From Ascarosepion bandense (Eukaryota > Mollusca > Cephalopoda > Sepiida > Sepiidae), in assembly GCA_037127315.1 (NCBI GenBank), contig JBBBDQ010001920.1:1-64000 (forward strand): a stretch of DNA of 64,000 nt, in the 5' to 3' direction. Both the position numbers and the translations under genes were made by a program. Of this stretch, positions 53,629 to 63,940 are shown piece after piece. Each line of letters starts with the position of its first letter. The stretch's first letter is position 1. The notes beneath the pieces were generated by a model. The model searched no databases, was not told the origin of the DNA, and saw only the letters and a program-made list of their open reading frames with translations.

Positions 53629-53888
53629 TGGAACATTTAACCACATGCATTTTTCTATTGGAACATTTCACTGATACAAAATAATTAACTGCATGCATTT
53701 TCTATTTAAGTATTTTACTTCTTTCAAATTTTTTATCCAGTTCTATTAATAAAATTCCACTTATTTTACAAACAAAACACATTCATTCTTCCAACCATTC
53801 TTTCAAACTTCTGATATTTAAAAATGTGGGGATTGTCGAGTATGCTTTTTAAGTGGCCTTGTACCAGGCATGGCTGACATCCCTACAA
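53629..53888 (+). repeat. Right LTR
   Basis: Starts TGGAACATTTAACC. Contains CAAACAAAACACATTCATTC and CTTCTGATATTTAAAAATGT. The end is uncertain. Confidence 0.7.
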
Positions 53889-54364
53889 TATCTAGTGTTT
53901 CATTATACATTTAGTGAATTTGGGTTAAAATGGTAAAAGTGGAATAAGAGAGGAAAATTGTACAACTAATTTTGCATCCTATTTAATTGTACTAATTTAA
54001 CTGAAGACTGCCCATCAAGTCTTCCTGCCTTGTGCAGAGAACCCTTTCTGCTCTACGCTATGTCTGATGATAGGTGTATGGGTAGGTCTTGAAGGCTATC
54101 ACAATGCGTTTAGCAAAATAAAGGAAGGTAAAGAAGGTGTTGGTTATTACCTATTTATTATTCATTAATATTTTGAGATCAAAATCTCATCTTCAGAATG
54201 GTAGGAGACCTTGTTTTCATGTCGTTCTGCTCGTGGGCCATGCCTTTAACAGCGCCCACTATCACTTTAACAAAGACACGAAAATGCCAAATCCTACTAT
54301 CAGTCAATGAACACACATATAAACCATAAACACACGCACATATACATGCTCAAAACACTTATAG

Positions 54365-54365
<1 letters not shown>

Positions 54366-54434
<69 letters not shown>
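54366..54434. repeat. (CA)n microsatellite
   Basis: About 69 bases of uninterrupted CA. Confidence 0.98.
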
Positions 54435-54436
<2 letters not shown>

Positions 54437-54529
54437 CAATTAACAACAGTAGTAGCAGTGAAGGATAACCATTTGTTGAAAGGCATGGTCCACGAACAGA
54501 CATATTTGAAAACAAGCTCTCCTTCCATT

Positions 54530-54556
54530 CTGAAGATGAGATTTTGATCTCGAAAT
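54530..54556 (+). ncRNA. Hammerhead-like motif, right arm
   Basis: CTGAAGATGAGATTTTGATC followed by TCGAAAT: the CUGANGA box, a stem II of GAGAT/ATCTC, and GAAA are all present. The mirror copy at 54171-54197 (minus) has TCAAAAT and looks inactivated. Confidence 0.48.
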
Positions 54557-54655
54557 ATTAATGAATAATAAACAGATAATACCCAACACTTTCTTTACCT
54601 TTCTTTATTTTACTAAATGCATTGTGATAGCCTTCAAAACCTACCTATACACCTA

Positions 54656-55439
54656 ATATACAAAATGCTTCCAACAAATTACAAAACTCTCCTATGTCTG
54701 ATAATGTTTGAATCACTGTGATGGTAACAATCAAAATGATGATGTTTATCCAAAGAAATTCATGTATGATAAAACTTAGTCAGATTTGTGATGATTATGT
54801 CCTTGTGCTTCTAAAAGTAATATAATTAGTATTTTTTAATTTTTTGGTTAGAAGCCGACCTACACATTTTTTTGACCATGCAGAAGAAAGGCACCTTTCA
54901 TTTGTGAACCTGAGTATCTCATGATTGATTAAATGTCTGATAACAATTTTCTGCAAATTGGAATTGCATAAGCTTCACACTGCAACAAATAAGGTTAGGA
55001 TAGAAACAACCTCCCTTGAGTCGCTCTGTCTACAAATGTTCCAGACTGATTTGATCGATTCTAACCACTGAGACAGGGTGCATTCCTTGTGGCCGAAAGA
55101 ACATGAAAGAAAAAAAAATGAAGCAGATAATTGTCTCTAGTTCTCATGTACAGGAAGTTGACAAAACAGTTTTTCAGCCAATGTCTTTGTCTTCTAGCTT
55201 TCTCATTTTCTCATTTCATTTTAGGAATCGCAAAGCAGTAGATGTTTGTAATAATAATTTCAGCTGTTTCACCATTTCAGCAATAGATCATTCTGTGTTC
55301 CATCAGTTATACATTTTTTCCCTCTTTTCTTATCAAGCTTGGATCAGAGTGCAGTATCTGTTCTTCTCATCTCTAGTAGTAATGGTAAAATCAGACTTTT
55401 CCTTATTAAAAAAAAACAAACTAATTAATTAACTGAACA
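54656..55439. other. No gene recognised
   Basis: Open stretches here (for example 55103-55432) have no recognisable domain. Confidence 0.5.
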
Positions 55440-57110
55440 GCCAATGCTAAACGAGTTATGCCTTTCTTTAATCTTTGGCTATTGGCATTAGATCAAAGTG
55501 TAGTATCTGTATTAAAATCAGGCAAACTACATTTTACCTCTCAATCATGCTTGTGTCTTCAGACAGAGTGCAACTCAGTTGTTTCTTTGTATTTAGACAA
55601 AGTGTAAATTAGAATGTTAGAAAGTGGTGCTGCAGCATCTCCCTCATTGCTGCAATGGCAGCAGGTGCTGGGCTATTTTAGGATTTAGTCTTCATGCATG
55701 CAATCAGGTACACCACATTTAAAGGACTTTGTGCCATAGCCTGTTAACATGGAGCAGCAAGTAAATACAAACTGTAGTATCTGTTCTCCCTATCATTAAT
55801 TCAAAAGTTAATAGTAATCATTTTTTTGTAAGAAAACATTCAACATTCATTGACTGAGTGGTCAGTGTTACTCAAGTTGCTCTCTCTTTCACTCCCTGGT
55901 CATTAGGTTAGGATCAAAGTGTAGTATCTATTGCCTTCATCACTAATGGAAATGGCAATGTTAGTAATTTCTCTATGAGGAAACATTTAGTATTTATTGA
56001 TTGGGCAGCCACTGCTATTCAAATTGCACTCTTTTTCATTCCCTGGTTGTCAGGTTAGGATCAAAGTGTAGTATCTATTGCCTCATCTCTAATGGAAATG
56101 GAAAAATGAGTTATTTCCTTATAAGGAAACATTCAGCATTCAATGACTGAGCAGCCAGTGCTACTCAATGTAGACTCTTTATGCTATTGGGCCTGGAATA
56201 AAAGTGTCGTATCTGTTCTCCTCATCACTAACAGAAATGGTAATATTAACCATTTCCTTATAAAGAAACATTTAGTATTCATTGATTGAGCAGCCAGTGC
56301 TACTCAAGTTACACTCTTTTTCACTCCCTGGTTGTCAGGTTGGGATCAAAGTGTAGAATCTATTCCCCTCATCTCTAATAGAAATGGCAATGTTAGTCAT
56401 TTCCTTATAAGGAAACATTTACTATTCATTGACTGAATGGTCAGTGCACTCTTTTTCACTCCCAGGTCATCAGGTTAGTATTTGTTGCCATCATCTCTAT
56501 TGGAAATGGAAATATTAGACATTTCCTTATAAGGAAACATTTGGTATTCATTGACTGAGTGGTCAGTGCTACTCAAGTTGCACTCTTTTTCACTCCCTGG
56601 TCATCAGGTTAGGATCAAAGTGTAGTATCTGTTGCCATCATCTCTATTGGAAATGGAAATATTAGACATTTCCTTATAAGGAAACATTTGGTATTCATTG
56701 ACTGAGTGGTCAGTGCTACTCAAGTTGCACTCTTTTTCACTCCCTGGTCATCAGGTTAGGATCAAAGTGTAGTATCTGTTGCCATCATCTCTATTGGAAA
56801 TGGAAATATTAGACATTTCCTTATAAGGAAACATTTGGTATTCATTGACTGAGTGGTCAGTGCTACTCAAGTTGCACTCTTTTTCACTCCCTGGTCATCA
56901 GGTTAGAATCAGAGTGTATTATTTGTTGCCATCATCTCTATTGGAAATGGAAATATTAGACATTTCCTTATAAGGAAACATTTGGTATTCATTGACTGAG
57001 TGGTCAGTGCTACTCAAGTTGCACTCTTTTTCACTCCCAGGTCATCAGGTTAGGATCAAAGTGTAGTATCTGTTGCCCTCATCTCTAATGGAAATGGTAA
57101 TATTGTTTAA
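55440..57110. repeat. 147-bp satellite array, about 11 monomers
   Basis: Monomers are marked by CATTTCCTTATAAGGAAACA, then TTCATTGACTGAGTGGTCAG and CAGGTTAGGATCAAAGTGTA. The last four (palindromes at about 56522, 56669, 56816 and 56963) are spaced exactly 147 bp and are nearly identical. Upstream monomers (55.8-56.4 kb) are 120-149 bp and more diverged, as expected at an array edge. Confidence 0.95.
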
Positions 57111-57244
57111 TCTTGCCAGATTTTCAAGATTGATAATTGATCTATAAAACCTTTTAATCATTATAGAAAGTTTTAGAATCCCCAATGCATTAGTTTCCTT
57201 TTTTCTTGCTTTCTTTATTTCTTTCTCTATTTTCCCTGCAAATA

Positions 57245-57312
57245 TTTTTTTTTTAATCATATCACCCTGGGCAAGGTGGTAAGGCCACTGGTGTGCAGGG
57301 GGCTACATAAGA
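57245..57312 (-). mobile_element. LINE-B-type 3' tail with poly(A), joined to a minisatellite
   Basis: Poly(T), ATCACCCTGGGCAAGGTGGT, GTGTGCAGGGGGCTACATAA. It then runs into 157-bp units instead of LINE coding. Confidence 0.82.
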
Positions 57313-58050
57313 GTGAAAAGATTGGAAAAGAGAAAGCCAGAAAGCACATGCTAAACAGGGAACAAGGGATGAGCCTCTTAACCTGTTCAACAGATATGGG
57401 TGGAGTGTGAACCGGGCGATAGTTCAGTCTATCTACTCCAATTAAAAAAAAAAATAAACAAAAAGGAAAGGTGTAAAGATTGGAAAAGAGAAAGTCGGAA
57501 ACCACATCCTATACAGGGAACAAGGGATGAGCCTCTTAACCTGTTCAACAGATATGGGTGGGGTGTGAACCGGGCGATAGTTCAGTCTATCTACTCCAAT
57601 TGAAAAAAAAATAAACAAAAAGGAAAGGTGAAAAGATTAGAAAAGAGAAAGTCGGAAACCACATCCTAAACAGGGAACAAGGGATGAGCCTCTACACCTG
57701 TTCAACAGATATGGGTGGAGTGTGAACCGGGCGATAGTTCAGTCTATCTACTCCAATTAAAAAAAAAATAAACAAAAAGGAAAGGTGTAAAGATTGGAAA
57801 AGAGAAAGCCGGAAACCACATCCTAAACAGGGAACAAGGGATGAGCCTCTACACCTCTACAATAGATGTGGGTGGGGTGTGAACAGGGCGATAGTTCAGT
57901 CTATCTACTCCAATTGAAAAAAAAATAAACAAAAAGGAAAAGTGAAAAGAATGGAAAAGACAAAGCTGGAAACCACATCCTAAACAGGGAAAAAGGGATG
58001 AGCCTCTACACCTGTTCAATAGACGTGGGTGGAGTGCGAACCGGGCGATA
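57313..58050 (-). repeat. 157-bp minisatellite, five units
   Basis: Unit starts at 57313, 57471, 57628, 57785 and 57942 (spacing 157-158). Each contains GGGAACAAGGGATGAGCCTC, GGGTGGAGTGTGAACCGGGC and ATAGTTCAGTCTATCTACTC. The last unit is partial. Confidence 0.95.
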
Positions 58051-58639
58051 ATAATTATAAATTATCCACTTTGAATTCATCTCCCAGAATTTAAACTCAT
58101 TTTCTTTTATATTTTTAAAATTTTAAATTTAATTTTGTATTTTTTATTTTCATGTAATTTTTCTTTCTATACTACACTCTTTCTAAATTAAAAAATAATA
58201 GTACTCTAGCTTTGTAAGATTTAACTTCCACAAACATCAAGTTAACTTAAATTTTAATCTCTTAAACAGTTGGGTTGTAATATGCACCTTATGATTGCAT
58301 AGTGCATTAAAATCTGAGGTGTGCCATCAATGTAGGATAAAAACTATTTTATCTTTTATGAGGCATCAAAATAATTGTGACAATTTACCAATCGCACTTA
58401 GTATACATACAGTACTGTGCAAAAGTATTAGGACAAAAACTATTTTATCTTTTATGAGGCATCAAAATAATTGTGACAATTTACCAATCGCACTTAGTAT
58501 ACATACAGTACTGTGCAAAAGTATTAGGACAAGAACTATTTTATCTTTTCTAAGGCATACTGACAAAAATAAACAATTTAATTAAAGTAATTTTATTTCA
58601 TTTACTCAACAAATACTTTAACAAGAAAAAAATACTAAA

Positions 58640-58870
58640 TTTAATATTTAGTATAATAGCCTTTTGCTTTGATCACAGCCGTCATTCTGTCAGGCATTGA
58701 CATCACAAGCTTCTTCAATGTATCTAATGGTATCTCCTGCCAAGCAGCTTGTATTTGTTACCAAAGTCTTGCAAGTAACATTAGATTTATCAATTTTTTG
58801 TTTCCAAAATATCCCATAGATGTTCAATAGGACTGAGATCAGGGTTTTATGGGGGCCAATTCAAATTCCG
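58640..58870 (-). pseudogene. Tc1-like transposase C-terminus
   Basis: Minus-strand translation gives NWPP, a stop, then NPDLSPIEHLWDILE. This carries the third catalytic acid (Glu) of the DDE triad in its usual PDLxPIE context. IQAAWQEIPLDTLKKLV and MSMPDRMTAVIKAKGYYT follow (the latter partly out of frame). The N-terminal DNA-binding region and first two Asp residues are missing. Confidence 0.82.
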
Positions 58871-58960
58871 AAGCCTTCATTCCTCTTCTTTTTTAGTTAA
58901 ATATTTCTTACAAATGTTTGGCTTTTCACATTGTATTTGAATTTCAGTGAGGTTTTTAGG

Positions 58961-59031
58961 AAAATCACCCCTGTCTTAATACTTTGCACACTACTAGTAG
59001 TGTGCAAAAGTGTTAGGACAGGGGTGATTTT
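58961..59031. repeat. 71-bp palindrome of two abutting transposon ends
   Basis: AAAATCACCCCTGTCTTAAT is mirrored by TGTTAGGACAGGGGTGATTT around the centre CTACTAGTAG, with only small mismatches. Confidence 0.88.
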
Positions 59032-59104
59032 AAACTTTTTTTGATGCCTCACAAAAGATGAAATAGTTCTTGTCCTAATACTTTTGCACAGTACTGTATA
59101 TATA

Positions 59105-59330
59105 TATATATATTGTATCGAGGCAGCAAATAATTTTCTAAACATATACTATTAAATATAAGAGACAATGAATGTCTATTATGTTTAATCATGAGACGTT
59201 CTAAACGTCGTATTTTGGCTTTAATTTCAGTTGAAAATAAAGACAAAAACCCTCCAACATTTGGATAATTTTTTATTAATTTATTTCTAAGCTTTTGGCT
59301 CACATGAGCCATCTTCAGAGAGGTTATTTA
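59105..59330 (-). mobile_element. Penelope-like element fragment (copy 5)
   Basis: On the minus strand a hammerhead-like tail (59318-59289) is followed by a frame reading LRNKLIKNYPNVGGFLSLFS and ending FNSICLENYLLPRYN, parallel to the FNETCINEKMLPKYT segment of the copy at 9.75 kb. Both fragments stop at the same point and run into (TA)n. Confidence 0.65.
59289..59318 (-). ncRNA. Hammerhead-like motif, copy 5
   Basis: CTGAAGATGGCTCATGTGAG then CCAAAAGC. Stem II GGCTC/GAGCC is perfect, but GAAA has become AAAA. Confidence 0.38.
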
Positions 59331-59656
59331 GATGGTAATACAATAACATTCACCATCACCGACGACTTTATTTTGTGTTGACATAAAACTCTGTTAGGCA
59401 ACGGCGATAGTTACCAAAAATAACAAACACAGTTCTCAAATTTGGAATGCGATTCTATGACGTCACACCGTGTGATAGCGCGAAATGACAACAAAAGAGG
59501 AAAAAAGTTGGTTAGCACGGGAATTCTTCAGGGTCAAAGCCCAAAACAAATCTCCATTTTGATTAGCCACACAAAAAACACCCACATACATTCACAGCAA
59601 ACCAAAAGATTTTGTCATTTAAATGTAAATCATCTGCACAAGCACACCAACATTGC
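59331..59656. other. No gene recognised; possible Penelope-like UTR
   Basis: Lies between two hammerhead-like motifs. No coding is identified. Confidence 0.4.
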
Positions 59657-59682
59657 CTGATAATGAGAACCTATCTCGAAAC
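59657..59682 (+). ncRNA. Hammerhead-like motif, best core match
   Basis: CTGATAATGAGAACCTATCT followed by CGAAAC: the CUGANGA-like box (CTGATAA), stem II GAGA/TCTC and an intact CGAAAC. Flanking stems I and III are not obvious by eye. Confidence 0.45.
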
Positions 59683-59959
59683 ATAGAAAGTTCCATGTAG
59701 CAATGTAAAATTGACACATAACGATATAATCATATTATATTAAGCTCTATAATACTCATTATATTGAGCATTGTTTAGAAGAAAATAAATGCCAGAGTAC
59801 TCAAAATAAAAAAAAAACCTTGAGTCCTCTTCACTTGGAATTATATATATATATATATAACGTAGAATATTTGGTATTTAAATCAGGTAAATTCCGATAG
59901 AGACGAACTCAAAAGAACTCAATGTTAAATTTATTTAATTAACTTAACAAAGTAATATA

Positions 59960-60118
59960 ATCTAGAAAAAATTTTAGATATTCTACAATTTCATGGGTAA
60001 TACATATTTCAAAACCAAAAAACTGCTACTCATCATTTGAATCTGATGGGCAGCAATTTTTTGACTGCGAAATATGTATTACCTACGAAATTGTAGAATA
60101 TCTAAAATTTTTTCTATA
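59960..60118. mobile_element. Foldback element with 64-bp arms
   Basis: AGAAAAAATTTTAGATATTC and CTACAATTTCATGGGTAATA at the left are mirrored at 60053-60117. A TA flank on each side suggests a Tc1/mariner-type MITE. No coding. Confidence 0.75.
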
Positions 60119-60146
60119 GTATATATATATATATATATATATAAGC
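60119..60146. repeat. (TA)n microsatellite
   Basis: Abuts the foldback element. Confidence 0.9.
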
Positions 60147-60186
60147 ATGCAGAAATAGGTAGAAAGATAAAAAGAACAAAACTAAG

Positions 60187-60251
60187 ATAGATAGATAGAT
60201 AGATAGATAGATATGAACAGACTGAAAGAGAATGACAGATATGAAAAGTAT

Positions 60252-60292
<41 letters not shown>
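60187..60292. repeat. (GATA)n arrays, first block
   Basis: Two GATA arrays separated by TATGAACAGACTGAAAGAG-type spacer. Confidence 0.95.
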
Positions 60293-60293
<1 letters not shown>

Positions 60294-60736
60294 TGAATAT
60301 ACTGAAAAAGATATGATGAGGGAATGCTAGTTATGTCTATGTAGAAAACATCTGTTTCCTGGTATATTTTTCCAGGTAATAATTATTGTGGACTTGAATT
60401 TGAGTCTGAGTAATAAATGAATAACACAAAATAGTATAGAGAAAGTATGTATTAACAAAAGTATACTATAACAAAAAAAAAAAAGAAATAAAATGTTTAA
60501 ACCAGAGAATGTGATTGTGTGTATGAAGTTTGTGTAGAAGTCTGAGAGAAAAGTATTACAATGTAAGTGAAGGGGAATGTGCTCCAATGAGGGACACTTT
60601 TTCCACTTGAGACTACATGATATAGCTGGATTTGTCAAAAGAGGAAAAGAGAAGAGGGTCAGAATGCCATTGCCTATTTATAGGCTTAAGATGCATTTCC
60701 TAGCAATGGTATTTTAGTAATCAAGTAGAGAAACCC

Positions 60737-60737
<1 letters not shown>
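60293..60737. other. No gene recognised
   Basis: Spacer between GATA blocks. Confidence 0.5.
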
Positions 60738-60771
<34 letters not shown>

Positions 60772-60786
60772 TGAACAAACCAAAAG

Positions 60787-60823
<37 letters not shown>

Positions 60824-60838
60824 TGAACAAACCAAAAG

Positions 60839-60883
<45 letters not shown>

Positions 60884-60898
60884 TGAACAAACCAAAAG

Positions 60899-60951
<53 letters not shown>

Positions 60952-60963
60952 TGAACAGTCTGT

Positions 60964-61019
<56 letters not shown>

Positions 61020-61031
61020 TGAACAGACTGT

Positions 61032-61076
<45 letters not shown>

Positions 61077-61089
61077 CTAGGAACAGACT

Positions 61090-61144
<55 letters not shown>

Positions 61145-61180
61145 CTAGGAACAGACTTAGATAGATAGATAGATAGATAA
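60738..61180. repeat. (GATA)n arrays with conserved 20-bp spacers
   Basis: Seven or more GATA runs of 28-60 bp are separated by TATGAACAAACCAAAAGAG (three times), TATGAACAGTCTGTGATAG-like (twice) and CTAGGAACAGACTTAG (twice). Spacer type changes stepwise along the array. Confidence 0.95.
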
Positions 61181-61217
61181 TTTAAAATATTCTATGTAGA
61201 TCCAAACAGTTTAATGC

Positions 61218-61218
61218 A

Positions 61219-61270
<52 letters not shown>

Positions 61271-61271
61271 A
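61218..61271. repeat. (GAAA)n microsatellite
   Basis: About 13 perfect GAAA repeats. Confidence 0.97.
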
Positions 61272-61639
61272 AATAATATAGATGTGTGCAGGAAAAAGTT
61301 TTCTTTTTTTTTTCCATTTAGTTTTAAGCCGGAACCTACTTTCTGTATTTTGACTCAAACTGACACACATTTTTGCAGACTGAATAACATAAAATAATAA
61401 TAAAAATAAAACATGAAAAAATATAAAAATAAAAATAATAATATATAAAAATAACAATAAAATTATTGTTATTTTAACTAAAAAAAAATGCAGATGAAAA
61501 TGCCTTTATCATGATTGTAGTTTTCAATTCAGGACAAGCAAAGTGTGTTTTTCAAAATTTGTTTTTTAGTTGTTTTTTAGTGTTTTTCAAAATTTTGTTT
61601 CAAAGAAATTATTAAACTGTTTTTTTAAGAAAATTTCTG
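61272..61639. other. No gene recognised
   Basis: AT-rich, with ATAATA and TTTT stretches. Confidence 0.5.
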
Positions 61640-62758
61640 GTATGAGAAGAGAGAATGTGAGACAAAAAGGGTAGTGAGAAAAGGAGAGAATGGTAGGCAA
61701 AGAGAGACTGTGGCAAAAGAAAGAAAGAATGAGAGAAAGAATGAGAGAAAGAAAGAAAATAGAAGCAAAAATAAAAAAGAAAAAAGAATGAAGGAAATAA
61801 AAAATAACAGAAAAATAGTAAAAAATAAAAAACTGAAAAAATCGACAAAGAATGAGATAAAAAGTATAATGAGGAAACAGAAAGAGCAAAAGATAGAGAA
61901 GGAAAAAATTGAAGATTATAAATGGAAAGAAATAAAGGAGAAAGAAATGGAGAAGAAAAGAAATGAAAAACAATGAGAGAAATGAAGGCAAATAGACAAA
62001 GAAAGGACAAAAAAAACAGAGAATGAAGTAAAAATGAAAAAGGAAAAGAAAGAATGAAAAAAATTTAACAGTAAAAATAATTAAAAAAACAGAAACTAAA
62101 AAAAAAAAGAAAGAAGAAAAAACAGATGGTAGGAGTATAAAGTGAATAAAAGAGACGGAATGAGAAGAAGAGAGAAAAAAGGAAAAAGAAGAATAAAAAG
62201 AATAATGACTAAAATTGAAAAAAAAAAAGAGAGAGAGAGAAGGAAAACAAGAATATTAAAAAGAGCAAAAAAGAAAAACAACAAATAATGAAGAGAAAGG
62301 AGGAGGGAAATAAAAAGGAAGAAGAAAGAAAAAGAAAATAATGAGTAAAATGAGGAAGGAAGTCAAGACAAAGAAAGAAAAGAGAAAAAACAAAAAAAAT
62401 TTAAATTTAGAAATAGTAATAAAGTCCAAAAAGGAAGAGGAGAGAATGATAAAGAAAATGAAAAACTAAAGGAAATAAATAGAAAAAATAAAGAAAGAAA
62501 GAAAGAAAAATTAATGAGAAAATTAAGAATGAAAGACAAAGAAATAAAGAAAAAATTGGAAAAACATACAGAGAGAAGCAAATATGAAATAGGAAAATAA
62601 AAAAGATGGAAAAGAAAAGGATAGAAAAGAAATAGGGAAAAAAATCGGAGAAGAAAGAAAGAAAGAAAGAAAATGTGAAAAAGGAAAGAAAACAAAAAAC
62701 AAAATGATATGATAGAAATGAACAGAAAGAGAGAAAAGGTGAAAAGGAAAGAAAGCAA
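61640..62758. repeat. Long A/G-rich (polypurine) tract
   Basis: About 1.1 kb strongly biased to A and G on the plus strand (GAAAGA, AAAGAAAAAG, GAGAGA blocks), with few pyrimidines. All frames through it (Phe/Leu/Ser on minus, Lys/Glu on plus) are composition artefacts. Confidence 0.92.
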
Positions 62759-62762
62759 AAAA

Positions 62763-63185
62763 ATTGGAGTAGATAGATCTATCTATCGCCCGGTTCACAC
62801 TCCGCCCGCGTCTATTGAACAGGTTAAGAGGCTCATCCCTTGTTCCCTGTTTAGGATGCGGTTTCCGGCTTTCTCTTTTCCAATCTTCTCACATTGTTTT
62901 TGTTTTTTTTCAATTGGAGTAGATAGATCTATCTATCTCCCGGTTCACACTCCACCCACGTCTATTGAACAGGTTAAGAGGCTCATCCCTTGTTCCCTGT
63001 TTAGGATTTGGTTTCTGGCTTTATCTTTTCCAATCTTCTCACTTTGTTTCTTTTTTTTTTTTCAATTGGAGTAGATAGATCTATCTATCGCCCGGTTCGC
63101 ACTCCACCCACGTCTATTGAACAGGTTAAGAGGCTCATCCCTTGTTCCCTGTTTAGGATATGGTTTCCGGCTTTCTCTTTTCCAA
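62763..63185 (+). repeat. 157-bp-type minisatellite, three units, inverted relative to 57.3 kb
   Basis: Three units of about 150-155 bp, each with GGAGTAGATAGATCTATCTA, CGCCCGGTTCACACTCC and GGCTCATCCCTTGTTCCCTG. Each matches the complement of the array at 57313-58050, with an extra ATCTATC doubling. Confidence 0.94.
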
Positions 63186-63265
63186 TCTTTTCACTATTAC
63201 GTAGCCCCCTGCACATCTGTGGTGTTACCGCCTTGCTCGGGGTGATACGATTAAAAAAAAAAAAA
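63186..63265 (+). mobile_element. LINE-B-type 3' tail with poly(A)
   Basis: GTAGCCCCCTGCACATCTGT, TTACCGCCTTGCTCGGGGTG, ATACGATT and A-run. It has the same minisatellite-tail junction as at 57.3 kb. Confidence 0.85.
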
Positions 63266-63296
63266 GACATAAAAAAAGAAGTGATAGAAATATACA

Positions 63297-63328
<32 letters not shown>

Positions 63329-63500
63329 ATTAGGAAAAAGAAATAAAAGAAAAAATGAGACATAAAAGAAAGAAGTTGTAGAAATGATAGGAAAGAAAGA
63401 GAGTGGGGAAGAGGGAGAGAAAACAAAAAAAAAGAAAGAAAAAAAGAAGTGAAAGAAACAATCAGATAGAAAGAAAGAAACAAAGAATATTTATCAAACA
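63266..63500. repeat. (GAAA)n and A/G-rich region
   Basis: GAAA runs at 63297-63330 and 63430-63480. Confidence 0.9.
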
Positions 63501-63935
63501 TTCAATATTTGGATTTTAGCTGAGGTTGCCAGCTTGTGTTGCATTCATACTAATGATCTTGTGAGAGGCATGAATCAACTGCTCCCTAAGTTTTATCACT
63601 TCACACCAGGTATCTTGATAACTCTTATAAACCAAAAACATGGTCAAATGAGCAAAACAAACAGTAAAAGGTTATTACTCAGTTGCTACCTTCAACAAAA
63701 TATATTCAATCCATGTTGTACAAGACACATCTACCCTAGGTAGGCCTGGTGGCACAGACTAAAGACTACCATCTACCAAGTCTCCATTGAACTTGATTCT
63801 GGTTGGTGGAACTGTTGAGGTATGGCAAAAGACTTTTATAGTATGAACAATTTCCAATTTGGTGCCTCAGTACAGAGTAATGGTTACCAAACACAGTCTG
63901 AATTTGTGCTGGTGGCTCTGCATAAAATCCTAATC
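63501..63935. other. No gene recognised
   Basis: Unique-looking sequence. A 69-codon open stretch at 63534 has no recognisable domain. Confidence 0.5.
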
Positions 63936-63940
63936 CAAAA

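Larger units (their letters stand above)
50829..53888 (+). mobile_element. Deleted Ty3/gypsy element with two LTRs and a nested LINE
   Basis: The left LTR starts near 50829 (TGAACATTTAACCACATGCA) and resumes after the LINE at 52983-53080. The right LTR starts at 53629 (TGGAACATTTAACCACATGC) and runs to about 53830-53888. Between the LTRs only about 540 bp of pol remain, so gag, protease and most of RT are deleted. LTR ends beyond ATGTGGGGATTGTCG cannot be fixed because the two copies diverge there. Confidence 0.75.
54069..54655. mobile_element. Foldback unit with about 150-bp arms, likely Penelope-like terminal repeats
   Basis: The left arm 54069-54220 and the right arm 54508-54655 are inverted copies, both carrying CTGAAGATGAGATTTTGATC plus an AATAATAAA end. 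The hammerhead-like core and inverted duplication resemble the Penelope-like copy at 9.1-9.9 kb. No coding is identified, so the assignment is inference. The interior contains a 69-bp (CA)n. Confidence 0.5.
58337..59100 (-). mobile_element. Tc1-like relic with duplicated left terminal repeat
   Basis: The termini AGTACTGTGCAAAAGTATTA and its inverse at 59075-59099 are typical Tc1-like ends with a TA-rich flank. The left end is duplicated by a 96-bp tandem repeat (from about 58345 and 58441). A second pair of ends meets head to head at 58961-59031. Confidence 0.85.

Noticed and set aside
54300..54528. Cys-Val repeat proteins
   Set aside because: Translation of the (CA)n microsatellite complement.
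60738..61180. CRISPR-like array (regular repeats with spacers)
   Set aside because: The repeated part is a GATA microsatellite of variable length and the spacers are near-identical, the opposite of a CRISPR array. The sequence is eukaryotic.
61587..62798. Phe/Leu-rich hydrophobic frames and Lys/Glu-rich frames
   Set aside because: Composition artefacts of the polypurine tract.
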